Shown here: piece after piece, positions 14,347 to 20,254 of the stretch
Layout of the letters: the number at the start of each line of letters is the position of its first letter
How positions within the stretch are numbered: position 1 is the first letter of the stretch
Assembly: GCA_045106685.1 (NCBI GenBank)
Contig: JBGCFB010000158.1
Span: 1 to 20,254, forward strand
Length of the DNA: 20,254 nucleotides
Origin: JAUIGE01 sp045106685
GTDB taxonomy: Bacteria > Bacteroidota > Bacteroidia > J057
Direction of reading: 5' to 3'
The notes under the pieces: generated by a model
The model's input: the letters and a program-made list of their open reading frames with translations, nothing else
The model's database searches: none
What the model was told of the DNA's origin: nothing
Position numbers and translations under genes: made by a program

Positions 14347-14910
14347 CTAAAGCATCTCCAACCAATTCTGCACAATCGCTTCCCCGTGCTCCGAAAGGAT
14401 AGACTCAGGGTGAAACTGTACGCCGTGAATAGGGAATCGCTCATGGGCGATTCCCATTATTTCGCCTTGTGCTGTTGAGGCTGTGATGCGTAAGCCTTCG
14501 GGTATTGTTGGAGGAGAAATCACCAGTGAGTGATAGCGCATAACGCGCATTGGACTAGGCAAGCCAGCAAAAACGGAGGTGCCGTCGTGGGTGATATCGG
14601 AGGTTTTGCCGTGCATGGGCCGCTCCGCGCGGACGACCGCGCCGCCCAGTAACTCTCCCAATAATTGGTGGCCCAGACACACACCGAAAATAGGTATGTC
14701 ATGCATATGCGCCCGCACAAATGGCAGGCATACGCCACTGTCCTCAGGACGGCCAGGGCCAGGCGAAATGAGTACGCCTTTGGGCTTCATCTCTTCAATT
14801 TCCTTAACAGAAATAGCATCGTGTCGCTCGACGCGCACAGGCGCGAAGCGCCGCACAAGGTCTACCAGATTGTAGGTGAAGGAGTCGTAATTGTCGATGA
14901 TGAGAATCAT
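14347..14910 (-). CDS. trpG: Glutamine amidotransferase of anthranilate / aminodeoxychorismate synthase (TrpG/PabA)
   Basis: The 187-residue class I glutamine amidotransferase starts with the typical MILIIDNYDSFTYNLV. It has ISPGPGRPEDSG (48-59), the catalytic Cys78 in GVCLGHQ, MRYHSLV (125-131) and the His167/Glu169 pair in QFHPES, so the Cys-His-Glu triad is complete. It releases ammonia from glutamine for a chorismate-using partner (TrpE for tryptophan or PabB for folate), in the cytoplasm. No trpE, pabB or other trp gene is in the window, and the sequence alone does not separate TrpG from PabA; in many bacteria one protein serves both. Its start overlaps by ATGA the end of a 35-codon ORF at 14907-15014. 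Confidence 0.93.
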   Translation of the reverse strand: MILIIDNYDSFTYNLVDLVRRFAPVRVERHDAISVKEIEEMKPKGVLISPGPGRPEDSGVCLPFVRAHMHDIPIFGVCLGHQLLGELLGGAVVRAERPMHGKTSDITHDGTSVFAGLPSPMRVMRYHSLVISPPTIPEGLRITASTAQGEIMGIAHERFPIHGVQFHPESILSEHGEAIVQNWLEML

Positions 14911-15014
14911 GGGAGAGGATTGATATGCATAACCCAGTTTCCAATCTGCAATCGGTTCCTATTAATTGGAGATTGCAGATGAGTGATATGAGATTTTTGA
15001 AATGGGAAGCTCAT
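14907..15014 (-). other. Possible leader ORF upstream of trpG, 35 codons
   Basis: ATG at 15014 opens a 35-codon frame (MSFPFQKSHITHLQS...) that ends in TGA overlapping the trpG start codon (ATGA). This layout allows translational coupling. It holds a single Trp codon and several His and Asn codons, so there is no sign of classical tryptophan attenuation. It contains the inverted repeat at 14944-14980. It could be chance in a 108-nt gap. Confidence 0.2.
14944..14980. repeat. Perfect 10-bp inverted repeat upstream of trpG
   Basis: ATCTGCAATC (14944-14953) pairs exactly with GATTGCAGAT (14971-14980) across a 17-nt loop. A second, mutually exclusive pairing, CCAAT (14941-14945) with ATTGG (14965-14969), is possible. 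It lies 34 nt upstream of the trpG start and after the secreted-protein gene, so it may act as a terminator, processing site or attenuator. No U-tract follows. Confidence 0.5.
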
Positions 15015-15018
15015 TTTT

Positions 15019-16494
15019 CTACAATTCAACCCGCACAATGCTCAATACTCTGCCTTGCTTTTTGTAATAAACAAGAAGCGCTTCTTTGTTATTCACCTGA
15101 CGACACAAGCCTGGCACAAAGTCGGCACCTTGATTAAAATCGTCTATGATCGGCTCGCGAGCCGTGACCTGACCTTCGATCCCGATATTGTTAAAATAGA
15201 TATTGCGACCAAGACTTCGGGGAGGATTGGCTTCGTAGAAAACAGAAATTCCATTTGCGCTGGCAGCACTGAAGTACGAACCGCGATTCGGGTCCTCAGT
15301 AAACTGACGCTTGTCTATAATGGCGTGCCACTCGATCCCTCCTTCGGGTGATATCGATGTCAAGATCACATCACCGTAATTATAGATCGTGCGATCCATC
15401 GTATTGAAGCGGTCCTGAAAAGACTGCCGCGTGATATAGAAGTTCTCTGCGACCAGGAGCATACCCCCGTCGGATCGCAAAATCATTCCTTCCTCCGGAT
15501 CCATGATGCGGAAATTCCGCAGTTCCTTTCCTCGATTGATTTGTCCGTCAGAGAGATAATTTGACAAAAACGAATCTCCAAACGGTTCGCTAGACTCCGT
15601 AATGACAGCCCCACTGGAATCAATCTGTTGGATAAGAATTCCGGTGATACGATCTGTACTACGATTGGAATAAAAACCAGTCACGAAGATGTGTTCGTTG
15701 CGGTCAACTTTAAATACCAGGTCATTTACAAAGCGATCTCCCAACTCAATCGGATACTCTTTGATCGCCTGCGAATATGTGTCGTAGCGAAACATGAGAT
15801 AGGAATAATCCTCAGGGTCTCGCACACGATTTACGTGATAGTGTTTTCCTAAAAAGTAAATATTTCCCTGATTACTCACGCGTACCCATGCAATGCGGAA
15901 TCGGTTATCGGGAAAGCGAAGACTGATTTCACCATTACGGGTTTGTTCACCGCTTTCGTCAAAAACGAAATACAGAATTTTTTCACCTTCCTGCCTGTTT
16001 TCAAGATTTCGGTAACAAAGCAGCGTACGCTTATTGGAGGAAAGCACATACATGAGGTCAGTTCGGTAAGCTTTTTCATTAGGAGAAACAGCTAGCAACG
16101 TTTTATCATCGAGCTTTTCACCATCCAGATTAAAGCGATAGTAATACGTCTCTATTACTTTTGATTTAGGATTAAATTCTGAAACAAAGACCAGAATATT
16201 TCCTCCTATCACCGTCATGAAGTCGAGATTTTTACGACTATTTTGCTCCAAAACAGGGACTGTCCAGCTCTTGCCGAAGTCAGCATCATACTTGGTAAGC
16301 ACAATATTTCGTGAAGAAAAAGTAGAGCCAGGCCCCAGCATCACCAACCCGTTATCGAGCGGTGAATGCACCATAAAATTGGGACGTGGGTCCTTTTTTC
16401 CTAATTCAAGACGGCCAGTAACAGTTTGACCGGAAACCTGACTTCCTATCAATAGAAGCGCTATTACTACAAGAGCATTCAGGGATTTTATCAT
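15019..16494 (-). CDS. Secreted beta-rich protein of unknown function, propeller-like
   Basis: The 491-residue protein has a signal peptide (MIKSLNALVVIALLLIGSQVSG, cleaved before QTV). I recognise no named family. The mature part is strand-rich, and units of the kind ...GGNILVFVSEFNPKS..., ...NQGNIYFLGKHYHV..., ...RNEHIFVTGFYSNRST...GILIQQIDSSGAVI and ...DVILTSISPEGGIEWHAII recur. These resemble blade strands of a beta-propeller (x-D-x-G-x-I/V-W turns). There is no T9SS sorting domain and no lipobox, so it is probably periplasmic. It follows the 64-residue membrane-protein gene by 9 nt on the minus strand (operon) and is divergent from the propeller-caspase gene, which has the same kind of repeats; a shared role is possible. 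Confidence 0.72.
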   Translation of the reverse strand: MIKSLNALVVIALLLIGSQVSGQTVTGRLELGKKDPRPNFMVHSPLDNGLVMLGPGSTFSSRNIVLTKYDADFGKSWTVPVLEQNSRKNLDFMTVIGGNILVFVSEFNPKSKVIETYYYRFNLDGEKLDDKTLLAVSPNEKAYRTDLMYVLSSNKRTLLCYRNLENRQEGEKILYFVFDESGEQTRNGEISLRFPDNRFRIAWVRVSNQGNIYFLGKHYHVNRVRDPEDYSYLMFRYDTYSQAIKEYPIELGDRFVNDLVFKVDRNEHIFVTGFYSNRSTDRITGILIQQIDSSGAVITESSEPFGDSFLSNYLSDGQINRGKELRNFRIMDPEEGMILRSDGGMLLVAENFYITRQSFQDRFNTMDRTIYNYGDVILTSISPEGGIEWHAIIDKRQFTEDPNRGSYFSAASANGISVFYEANPPRSLGRNIYFNNIGIEGQVTAREPIIDDFNQGADFVPGLCRQVNNKEALLVYYKKQGRVLSIVRVEL

Positions 16495-16503
16495 TGAGTA
16501 ACG

Positions 16504-16698
16504 TTACTTAGGTTTCAACATTTTTAATGCGCGGGATATACGTAGTGTCCCATACATCAGCAGAATCACACCAACGAGCATTGGGGCGTACTTTCCCATA
16601 TTGGCGATTGGCTCAGGTGGATGAAAAAACATCCCTATTCCGAACCCGACAAAGATAAGGCCCATGATGAGGCTGAAGTAATTGTAGTTTTTTTTCAT
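16504..16698 (-). CDS. Small two-helix membrane protein
   Basis: The 64-residue protein (MKKNYNYFSLIMGLIFVGFG...) has two predicted membrane helices, about 8-25 and 39-56, joined by a short loop FHPPEPIANMGKY. A basic C-terminal tail (RISRALKMLKPK) probably faces the cytoplasm. I do not recognise a family; small proteins of this form are common in Bacteroidota. It is the first gene of a two-gene minus-strand operon with the secreted beta-rich protein (9-nt gap). It faces the caspase gene across a roughly 200-nt divergent control region (16699-16895) that holds a possible -7 element at 16777-16784. Confidence 0.65.
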   Translation of the reverse strand: MKKNYNYFSLIMGLIFVGFGIGMFFHPPEPIANMGKYAPMLVGVILLMYGTLRISRALKMLKPK

Positions 16699-16776
16699 TT
16701 GTCTTTTTTTGGCAAACTAACAATTTCGACGAATATTGAACGGTTGCAGGCAAATATCTGTTTTAAATTGACGTTT

Positions 16777-16784
16777 AATCTTTG
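16777..16784 (+). promoter_or_regulatory. Possible -7 element (AATCTTTG) of the propeller-caspase gene
   Basis: AATCTTTG matches seven of eight positions of TAnnTTTG, in the divergent region upstream of the caspase gene. A poor -33 match (TCTG, 16757-16760) lies upstream. Transcription from here would leave a leader of about 100 nt before ATG 16896. Confidence 0.3.
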
Positions 16785-16895
16785 CCTGTGGTTTATTCGC
16801 AGACAACGAGGAAAAAGATACGAGACCTAACCAGGGATGTTCTATCACGTATGAATAGGCCTCCCAAATCAGCACGTGGGAAAACTAGCAAGCAT

Positions 16896-18923
16896 ATGAT
16901 ACCAACTACTCCTGCCCTCCGCTACGCACTTATTGCACTCATGATCGGCTTTGGTAACTGGGCGACTGCCCAAACCTTTGCCCGCACCTACGGAGGTGAC
17001 CGAAATGAACACGCTATTTCAGCTGTACAAAGCAGAAACGGAGACTTCATTGTCACCGGTTTTACAGACTCTTATGGCGAAGGCAAAACCGATATTTGGG
17101 TGATGCGTACTGACCGCCGTGGCAATGAGCTATGGCGTGTATATATGGGTGATAAAAATAACGATTGGCCTAACGCCATGATCGAAACCCGTGATGGGCA
17201 TATCGTAATCGCCGGTCATCAAGAGAAAAAAACAGGCACTGATGACAAGCCAAAATACGTCAATGATGCCTGGGTATTCAAACTGGATCGTAATGGTGAA
17301 ATGGTTTGGAGCGAAACCTTCGGTGGGCGCAAAAACGACGAAGCAAACGCACTTGTTGAACTCGCTGATGGAAGCCTTGGCATCACAGGCTATAGCGGCA
17401 CTTTTAGTAGAGGACAAAACGACATCTGGGTACTCCGTCTCACACGCGATGGTGATAAAATGTGGGCAAAAAACTTTGGTGGAAAAAAGACCGAAGAAGG
17501 TCACGGAATTACTCAAGCACCGGATGGCGACATGATTATTACGGGTTATACAACCTCTTTTGGTAATGGTGGCGCGGACATCCTGGTCATGAAAGTCGAT
17601 CTCGATGGTTCAAAAGTTTGGTTGCGAAACTATGGCGGCTCTGGTAATGATGCCGGAGAAGCAATTACTGTCACGGCTTCGGGTGAATTACTTGTAGCCG
17701 GCTGGACTGGCTCGGATGGTGCAGGTGGTCTCGATGGCACTGTGCTCAAACTTGACACAGACGGCGTCTACCAATGGCAGCGCTACTATGGTCAGGATCG
17801 CAAAGATGTATTCTACAGCATAACTCCTCTTCGCGACGGATTTGCTGTTTCGGGTTATGCTTCTGATCCTATTCATGGTACCAAATCCCTCTGGGCTGCA
17901 CGTATGTCAGGAGATGGAGGAATGGTCTGGGAAAAACAATTCACTGGTGAGAATGACGACCTCGGTCACAGTATTTCTCAAACAGACGATGGTGGTTTTT
18001 TGATTGCGGGTGGTACCAAAAGCTTCGCCGTAGGGCAGAGCGATATGTGGCTAATCAAGTCTGATCCTTACGGCATCGCCGAAGGCGCCGGCCAGCCGTT
18101 TGACCAATCAATCGTACTTAGCCAGCCTCCAGCAGACGCCAAGCAAAACGGAGAACCAAGCTCAGGCATCAAGCCTAATCTATATGTATTGGCTATAGGC
18201 ATCTCAGAATATCAAGATCCGGCTGTCAACCTGACCTATGCACACATTGATGCAGAATCGCTCACGTCCAAGTTCCAGGAAATGGAAGGCGTGATGTTCA
18301 ATCAGGTGCATGTACGCAAAGTTCTCAATCGCGAGGCTACCCTCGTCAATATCAAAACGGCTATCAACTGGTTGGAGCGAGAAGCTACTCAGCACGATGT
18401 GATCGTCATGTTCGTTTCCTCACACGGAGCACTTGATCACAAAGGCAATCTCTACATTTTGCCTACCGATTTTAACGCATACAATCTCTTCGCTACAGCA
18501 CTCAATATCCGCGACCTGACCGAAGGCATTAATGGCGTTCCGTGTAAAAAGCTCGTCTTCTTGGATGCTTGCCATAGTGGCCAGTCTGGTTTTGACTTAC
18601 TGGAGCTAGCCTCCACCAAGGCGGCTGACCTCGACAAGGTTGTGCAAGAACTCATCGATCAGGAACCTGGACTTACGGTAATGACATCTTCGTCGGGTCG
18701 TGAGTATTCTTACGAAACGGTTTCATGGGGGCACGGAGCCTTTACAAAGGCGATCCTCGAAGGACTGGATGGAAATGCCGACCTCGACGGCGACCGCGTA
18801 GTAAAGCTCAATGAGTTGGACTACTACGTCAGCGAGCGTGTCAAAAAATTGACGGGCGGACGTCAGCACCCCTTTACGCCGATTAACCTCTTCGGTAATA
18901 TTCCGCTCTTTATTCTGGAATAA
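16896..18923 (+). CDS. Secreted seven-repeat beta-propeller fused to a caspase-like (peptidase C14) protease
   Basis: The open frame extends up to TTG 16782, but ATG 16896 starts directly with a signal peptide (MIPTTPALRYALIALMIGFG..., cleaved after ATAQ) and gives 675 residues. Mature residues from about 30 to 390 hold seven ~52-residue units, each with Y/F-x-G...N-D...DG...ITGYT-S...DIWV.K.D..G...W, as in a seven-bladed propeller. A linker (about 392-427) follows. The caspase p20 domain then runs from NLYVLAIGISEYQDP, with catalytic His510 in VSSHGALD and Cys559 in FLDACHSGQ. The p10-like end includes TVMTSSSGREYSYET and GHGAFTKAILEGLDG. Both catalytic residues are present. With a signal peptide, the protease probably works outside the cytoplasm, perhaps tethered through its partner. 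It overlaps by one base the following membrane-protein gene. Substrate and trigger are unknown. Confidence 0.88.
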   Translation: MIPTTPALRYALIALMIGFGNWATAQTFARTYGGDRNEHAISAVQSRNGDFIVTGFTDSYGEGKTDIWVMRTDRRGNELWRVYMGDKNNDWPNAMIETRDGHIVIAGHQEKKTGTDDKPKYVNDAWVFKLDRNGEMVWSETFGGRKNDEANALVELADGSLGITGYSGTFSRGQNDIWVLRLTRDGDKMWAKNFGGKKTEEGHGITQAPDGDMIITGYTTSFGNGGADILVMKVDLDGSKVWLRNYGGSGNDAGEAITVTASGELLVAGWTGSDGAGGLDGTVLKLDTDGVYQWQRYYGQDRKDVFYSITPLRDGFAVSGYASDPIHGTKSLWAARMSGDGGMVWEKQFTGENDDLGHSISQTDDGGFLIAGGTKSFAVGQSDMWLIKSDPYGIAEGAGQPFDQSIVLSQPPADAKQNGEPSSGIKPNLYVLAIGISEYQDPAVNLTYAHIDAESLTSKFQEMEGVMFNQVHVRKVLNREATLVNIKTAINWLEREATQHDVIVMFVSSHGALDHKGNLYILPTDFNAYNLFATALNIRDLTEGINGVPCKKLVFLDACHSGQSGFDLLELASTKAADLDKVVQELIDQEPGLTVMTSSSGREYSYETVSWGHGAFTKAILEGLDGNADLDGDRVVKLNELDYYVSERVKKLTGGRQHPFTPINLFGNIPLFILE

Positions 18924-19297
18924 TGACGGAAGAACTCCTCGCTGAAGCCAGAGCCATCGAAGCGCATGCGCGCTACAAGAAATTAAATCGAAAATTAATT
19001 ATTGGAATAGTCGTGAGCACCGTGGTGTTTGCGCTTTCCAATATTTTTATGCCGATGGACATCATGTCTCCCGACATATGGGACCGTGTAGAGATGTCAA
19101 TTGGTGGCGCATTTGGTTTTATCCTGTTGAGTGCTATTCTTGCCTTACTTATTGCTATCATTCCCATGAAGAAATGGGCTTATGGGAAGCGCTATTTGCG
19201 CACCTTTTTGATTACCGCTCTTCTTTTTATGTCTTTTTTCGGTATCAGTTATTTTTTCTTTGGCGTTATGTCTATTTATCGGTTAGGAGGTTTTTGA
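18923..19297 (+). CDS. Three-TM membrane protein co-translated with the propeller-caspase
   Basis: The ATG at 18923 shares its A with the caspase stop codon (TAATG), so the gene is translationally coupled. The 124-residue product has a charged, helical N-terminus (MTEELLAEARAIEAHARYKK) and three predicted membrane helices at about 24-43, 60-82 and 94-118. I recognise no family. Tight coupling with the secreted caspase suggests a functional pair, for example an anchor, a regulator or a protease target, but nothing in the sequence proves it. The gene ends 22 nt before a possible -7 element of the next gene. Confidence 0.7.
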   Translation: MTEELLAEARAIEAHARYKKLNRKLIIGIVVSTVVFALSNIFMPMDIMSPDIWDRVEMSIGGAFGFILLSAILALLIAIIPMKKWAYGKRYLRTFLITALLFMSFFGISYFFFGVMSIYRLGGF

Positions 19298-19319
19298 TCA
19301 AAAACTACTTCTGATACGC

Positions 19320-19327
19320 TATCTTTA
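19320..19327 (+). promoter_or_regulatory. Possible -7 element (TATCTTTA) before the flippase gene
   Basis: TATCTTTA matches seven of eight positions of TAnnTTTG. TTTG at 19293-19296 lies 23 nt upstream, a little far for a -33 box. It would allow the flippase gene to be transcribed separately from the caspase pair. Confidence 0.3.
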
Positions 19328-19360
19328 CCTTCGAATTATCTTCCTTAACATTCGAAGCAT

Positions 19361-20254
19361 ATCCGTTCCCTTTTTGCCAATATCTCCCTCGCCGTACTCC
19401 TCAATGTGCTTATCAAGCCCATCTGGGTGGTGACGGAAATGGCCGTACACAATGCCGTAGGAAATGAGGCCTGGGGACTCTATGCAGCACTGCTTTCATT
19501 CGCATTTCTGTTCATCGTGCTTTCTGATCTAGGCATCAATCAGTACCTCACCAAAACGCTGGCGAGCGAGCCAGATCGCTTACAAGAATTATATCCGAGC
19601 CTCTTAGGATTGAAATTGGTCTTGCTGGCGCTTTATCCACTGATTATGGCAGGAGCCGGCTGGCTTATCGGCTATCGCGGGATGAGTCTTGTGTGGCTAT
19701 CAGCCTTGAGTTTTATGTGGGGCCTCCACCAACTGGGCGCTTATTTCCGCGCCAATTTCCAGGCGCTTCAGCGTTTTCGGCTTGATAGCTTCGCCTCGAT
19801 CTTGGATCGGGTGGTATTACTCGCGCTTGTGGGCGTGTTGTTCGCTACAGGTGTGAGCGTCGAAGGGTTTATAGGCATGCGCCTGCTAGGAGCAGGCATC
19901 ACTGCCGGAATTTTATTTTGGGCGCTTCAGCGCATTTATGGCTGGATCGCTCCCAAGATGAACACTGCCGACTGGCAACGCCTCGCCAAACTAAGTTTGC
20001 CCTTTGCCCTCATCACCATCCTCAATTCTATCCATGACAAAATCGATCAAGTTATGCTAGAACGCATGATCGGCTCGACCGAGACAGGACTTTACGCTGC
20101 AGCTTATCGCATAATGGATATGTTCAACATGTACCTCTGGACGACCCAGGCGATTATTATGGCGCGTTTTGCCTTTCATATCAAATCTCCAGCAGAGCAA
20201 GGAAAAGTCATGCGCTTCGGTCAGGTGATCGTTGCCTGGCCGATGCTGTTTGTG
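19361..20254 (+). CDS. Oligosaccharide flippase-like membrane protein (Wzx/MATE superfamily), 3' end missing
   Basis: The frame stays open to the window edge. It encodes about 298 residues of a polytopic protein with N-terminal NISLAVLLNVLIKPIWVVTE, then VGNEAWGLYAALLSF, SDLGINQYLTKTLASEPD, GAYFRANFQALQRFRLDSFASILDRVVLL, LPFALITILNSIHDKIDQVMLERMIG and TETGLYAAAYRIMDMFNMYL. These are typical of polysaccharide flippases that move lipid-linked sugar units across the inner membrane. The start is unclear. After the in-frame stop at 19346-19348 there is no ATG, GTG or TTG until GTG 19406, which would cut into the first helix. The family-like N-terminus begins about ATC 19361 (IRSLFANISL). Either a rare start codon or a small sequence error is likely. 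GTG 19406 and ATG 19439 are the canonical alternatives. Confidence 0.8.
   Translation, partial: MRSLFANISLAVLLNVLIKPIWVVTEMAVHNAVGNEAWGLYAALLSFAFLFIVLSDLGINQYLTKTLASEPDRLQELYPSLLGLKLVLLALYPLIMAGAGWLIGYRGMSLVWLSALSFMWGLHQLGAYFRANFQALQRFRLDSFASILDRVVLLALVGVLFATGVSVEGFIGMRLLGAGITAGILFWALQRIYGWIAPKMNTADWQRLAKLSLPFALITILNSIHDKIDQVMLERMIGSTETGLYAAAYRIMDMFNMYLWTTQAIIMARFAFHIKSPAEQGKVMRFGQVIVAWPMLFV

Noticed and set aside
16782..16895. 38-codon extension of the caspase frame to TTG 16782
   Set aside because: It is basic and would bury the signal peptide that begins at ATG 16896. The extension also overlaps the likely -7 element.
1..20254. CRISPR array, IS element, prophage, tRNA or rRNA
   Set aside because: No regularly spaced direct repeats, no transposase or integrase ORF, and no cloverleaf or rRNA-like sequence was seen on either strand.

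Overview
The window comes from a member of the Bacteroidota, possibly a Saprospiria-like lineage (the phylum is well supported, the class is a guess). Three things point to the phylum. Secreted proteins have signal peptides ending in ...GQ or ...AQ. One protein ends in a type IX secretion (Por) sorting domain with a PNPAHD motif. The clearest promoter, in front of the TetR gene, has the Bacteroidota form TTG-N19-TAnnTTTG. Every gene except the last, which runs off the right edge, is complete or nearly so. There are no rRNA, tRNA, IS or CRISPR features that I can see.

Layout. 1-600: a palindromic repeat, then a small secreted TonB_C-like protein. 626-3245: a succinate-semialdehyde-type aldehyde dehydrogenase, a strong hairpin, then an Omp28-like T9SS cargo protein. 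3254-3376: a three-hairpin intergenic repeat. 3412-6905: a COG2509-type FAD protein, a DUF2442 gene apparently split by a frameshift, a class V (phosphoserine-type) aminotransferase and a divergent GNAT acetyltransferase. 6971-8497: a large helical protein of unknown function whose last codons lie inside a second copy of the hairpin repeat. 8610-10072 (minus strand): an alpha/beta hydrolase and its TetR regulator in one operon, with a readable promoter and operator. 10180-11255: a hypothetical protein divergent from a small TIR-like, tail-anchored protein. 11452-14301: aspS, a second copy of the first palindrome family, and an R2K-type ATP-grasp protein. 14347-16698 (minus strand): a trpG/pabA-type glutamine amidotransferase with a possible leader ORF and hairpin, a secreted beta-rich protein and a 64-residue membrane protein. 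16896-19297 (plus strand): a secreted seven-repeat propeller fused to a caspase-like protease, overlapping by one base a three-TM membrane protein. 19361-end: the N-terminal part of a Wzx-like flippase.

Most genes are unrelated housekeeping or metabolic genes. The parts most likely to hold undescribed biology are the propeller-caspase plus membrane-protein pair with its divergent secreted-protein operon, the TIR-like tail-anchored protein, and two families of palindromic repeats at gene boundaries. In the first family the outer stems differ between copies but stay paired.
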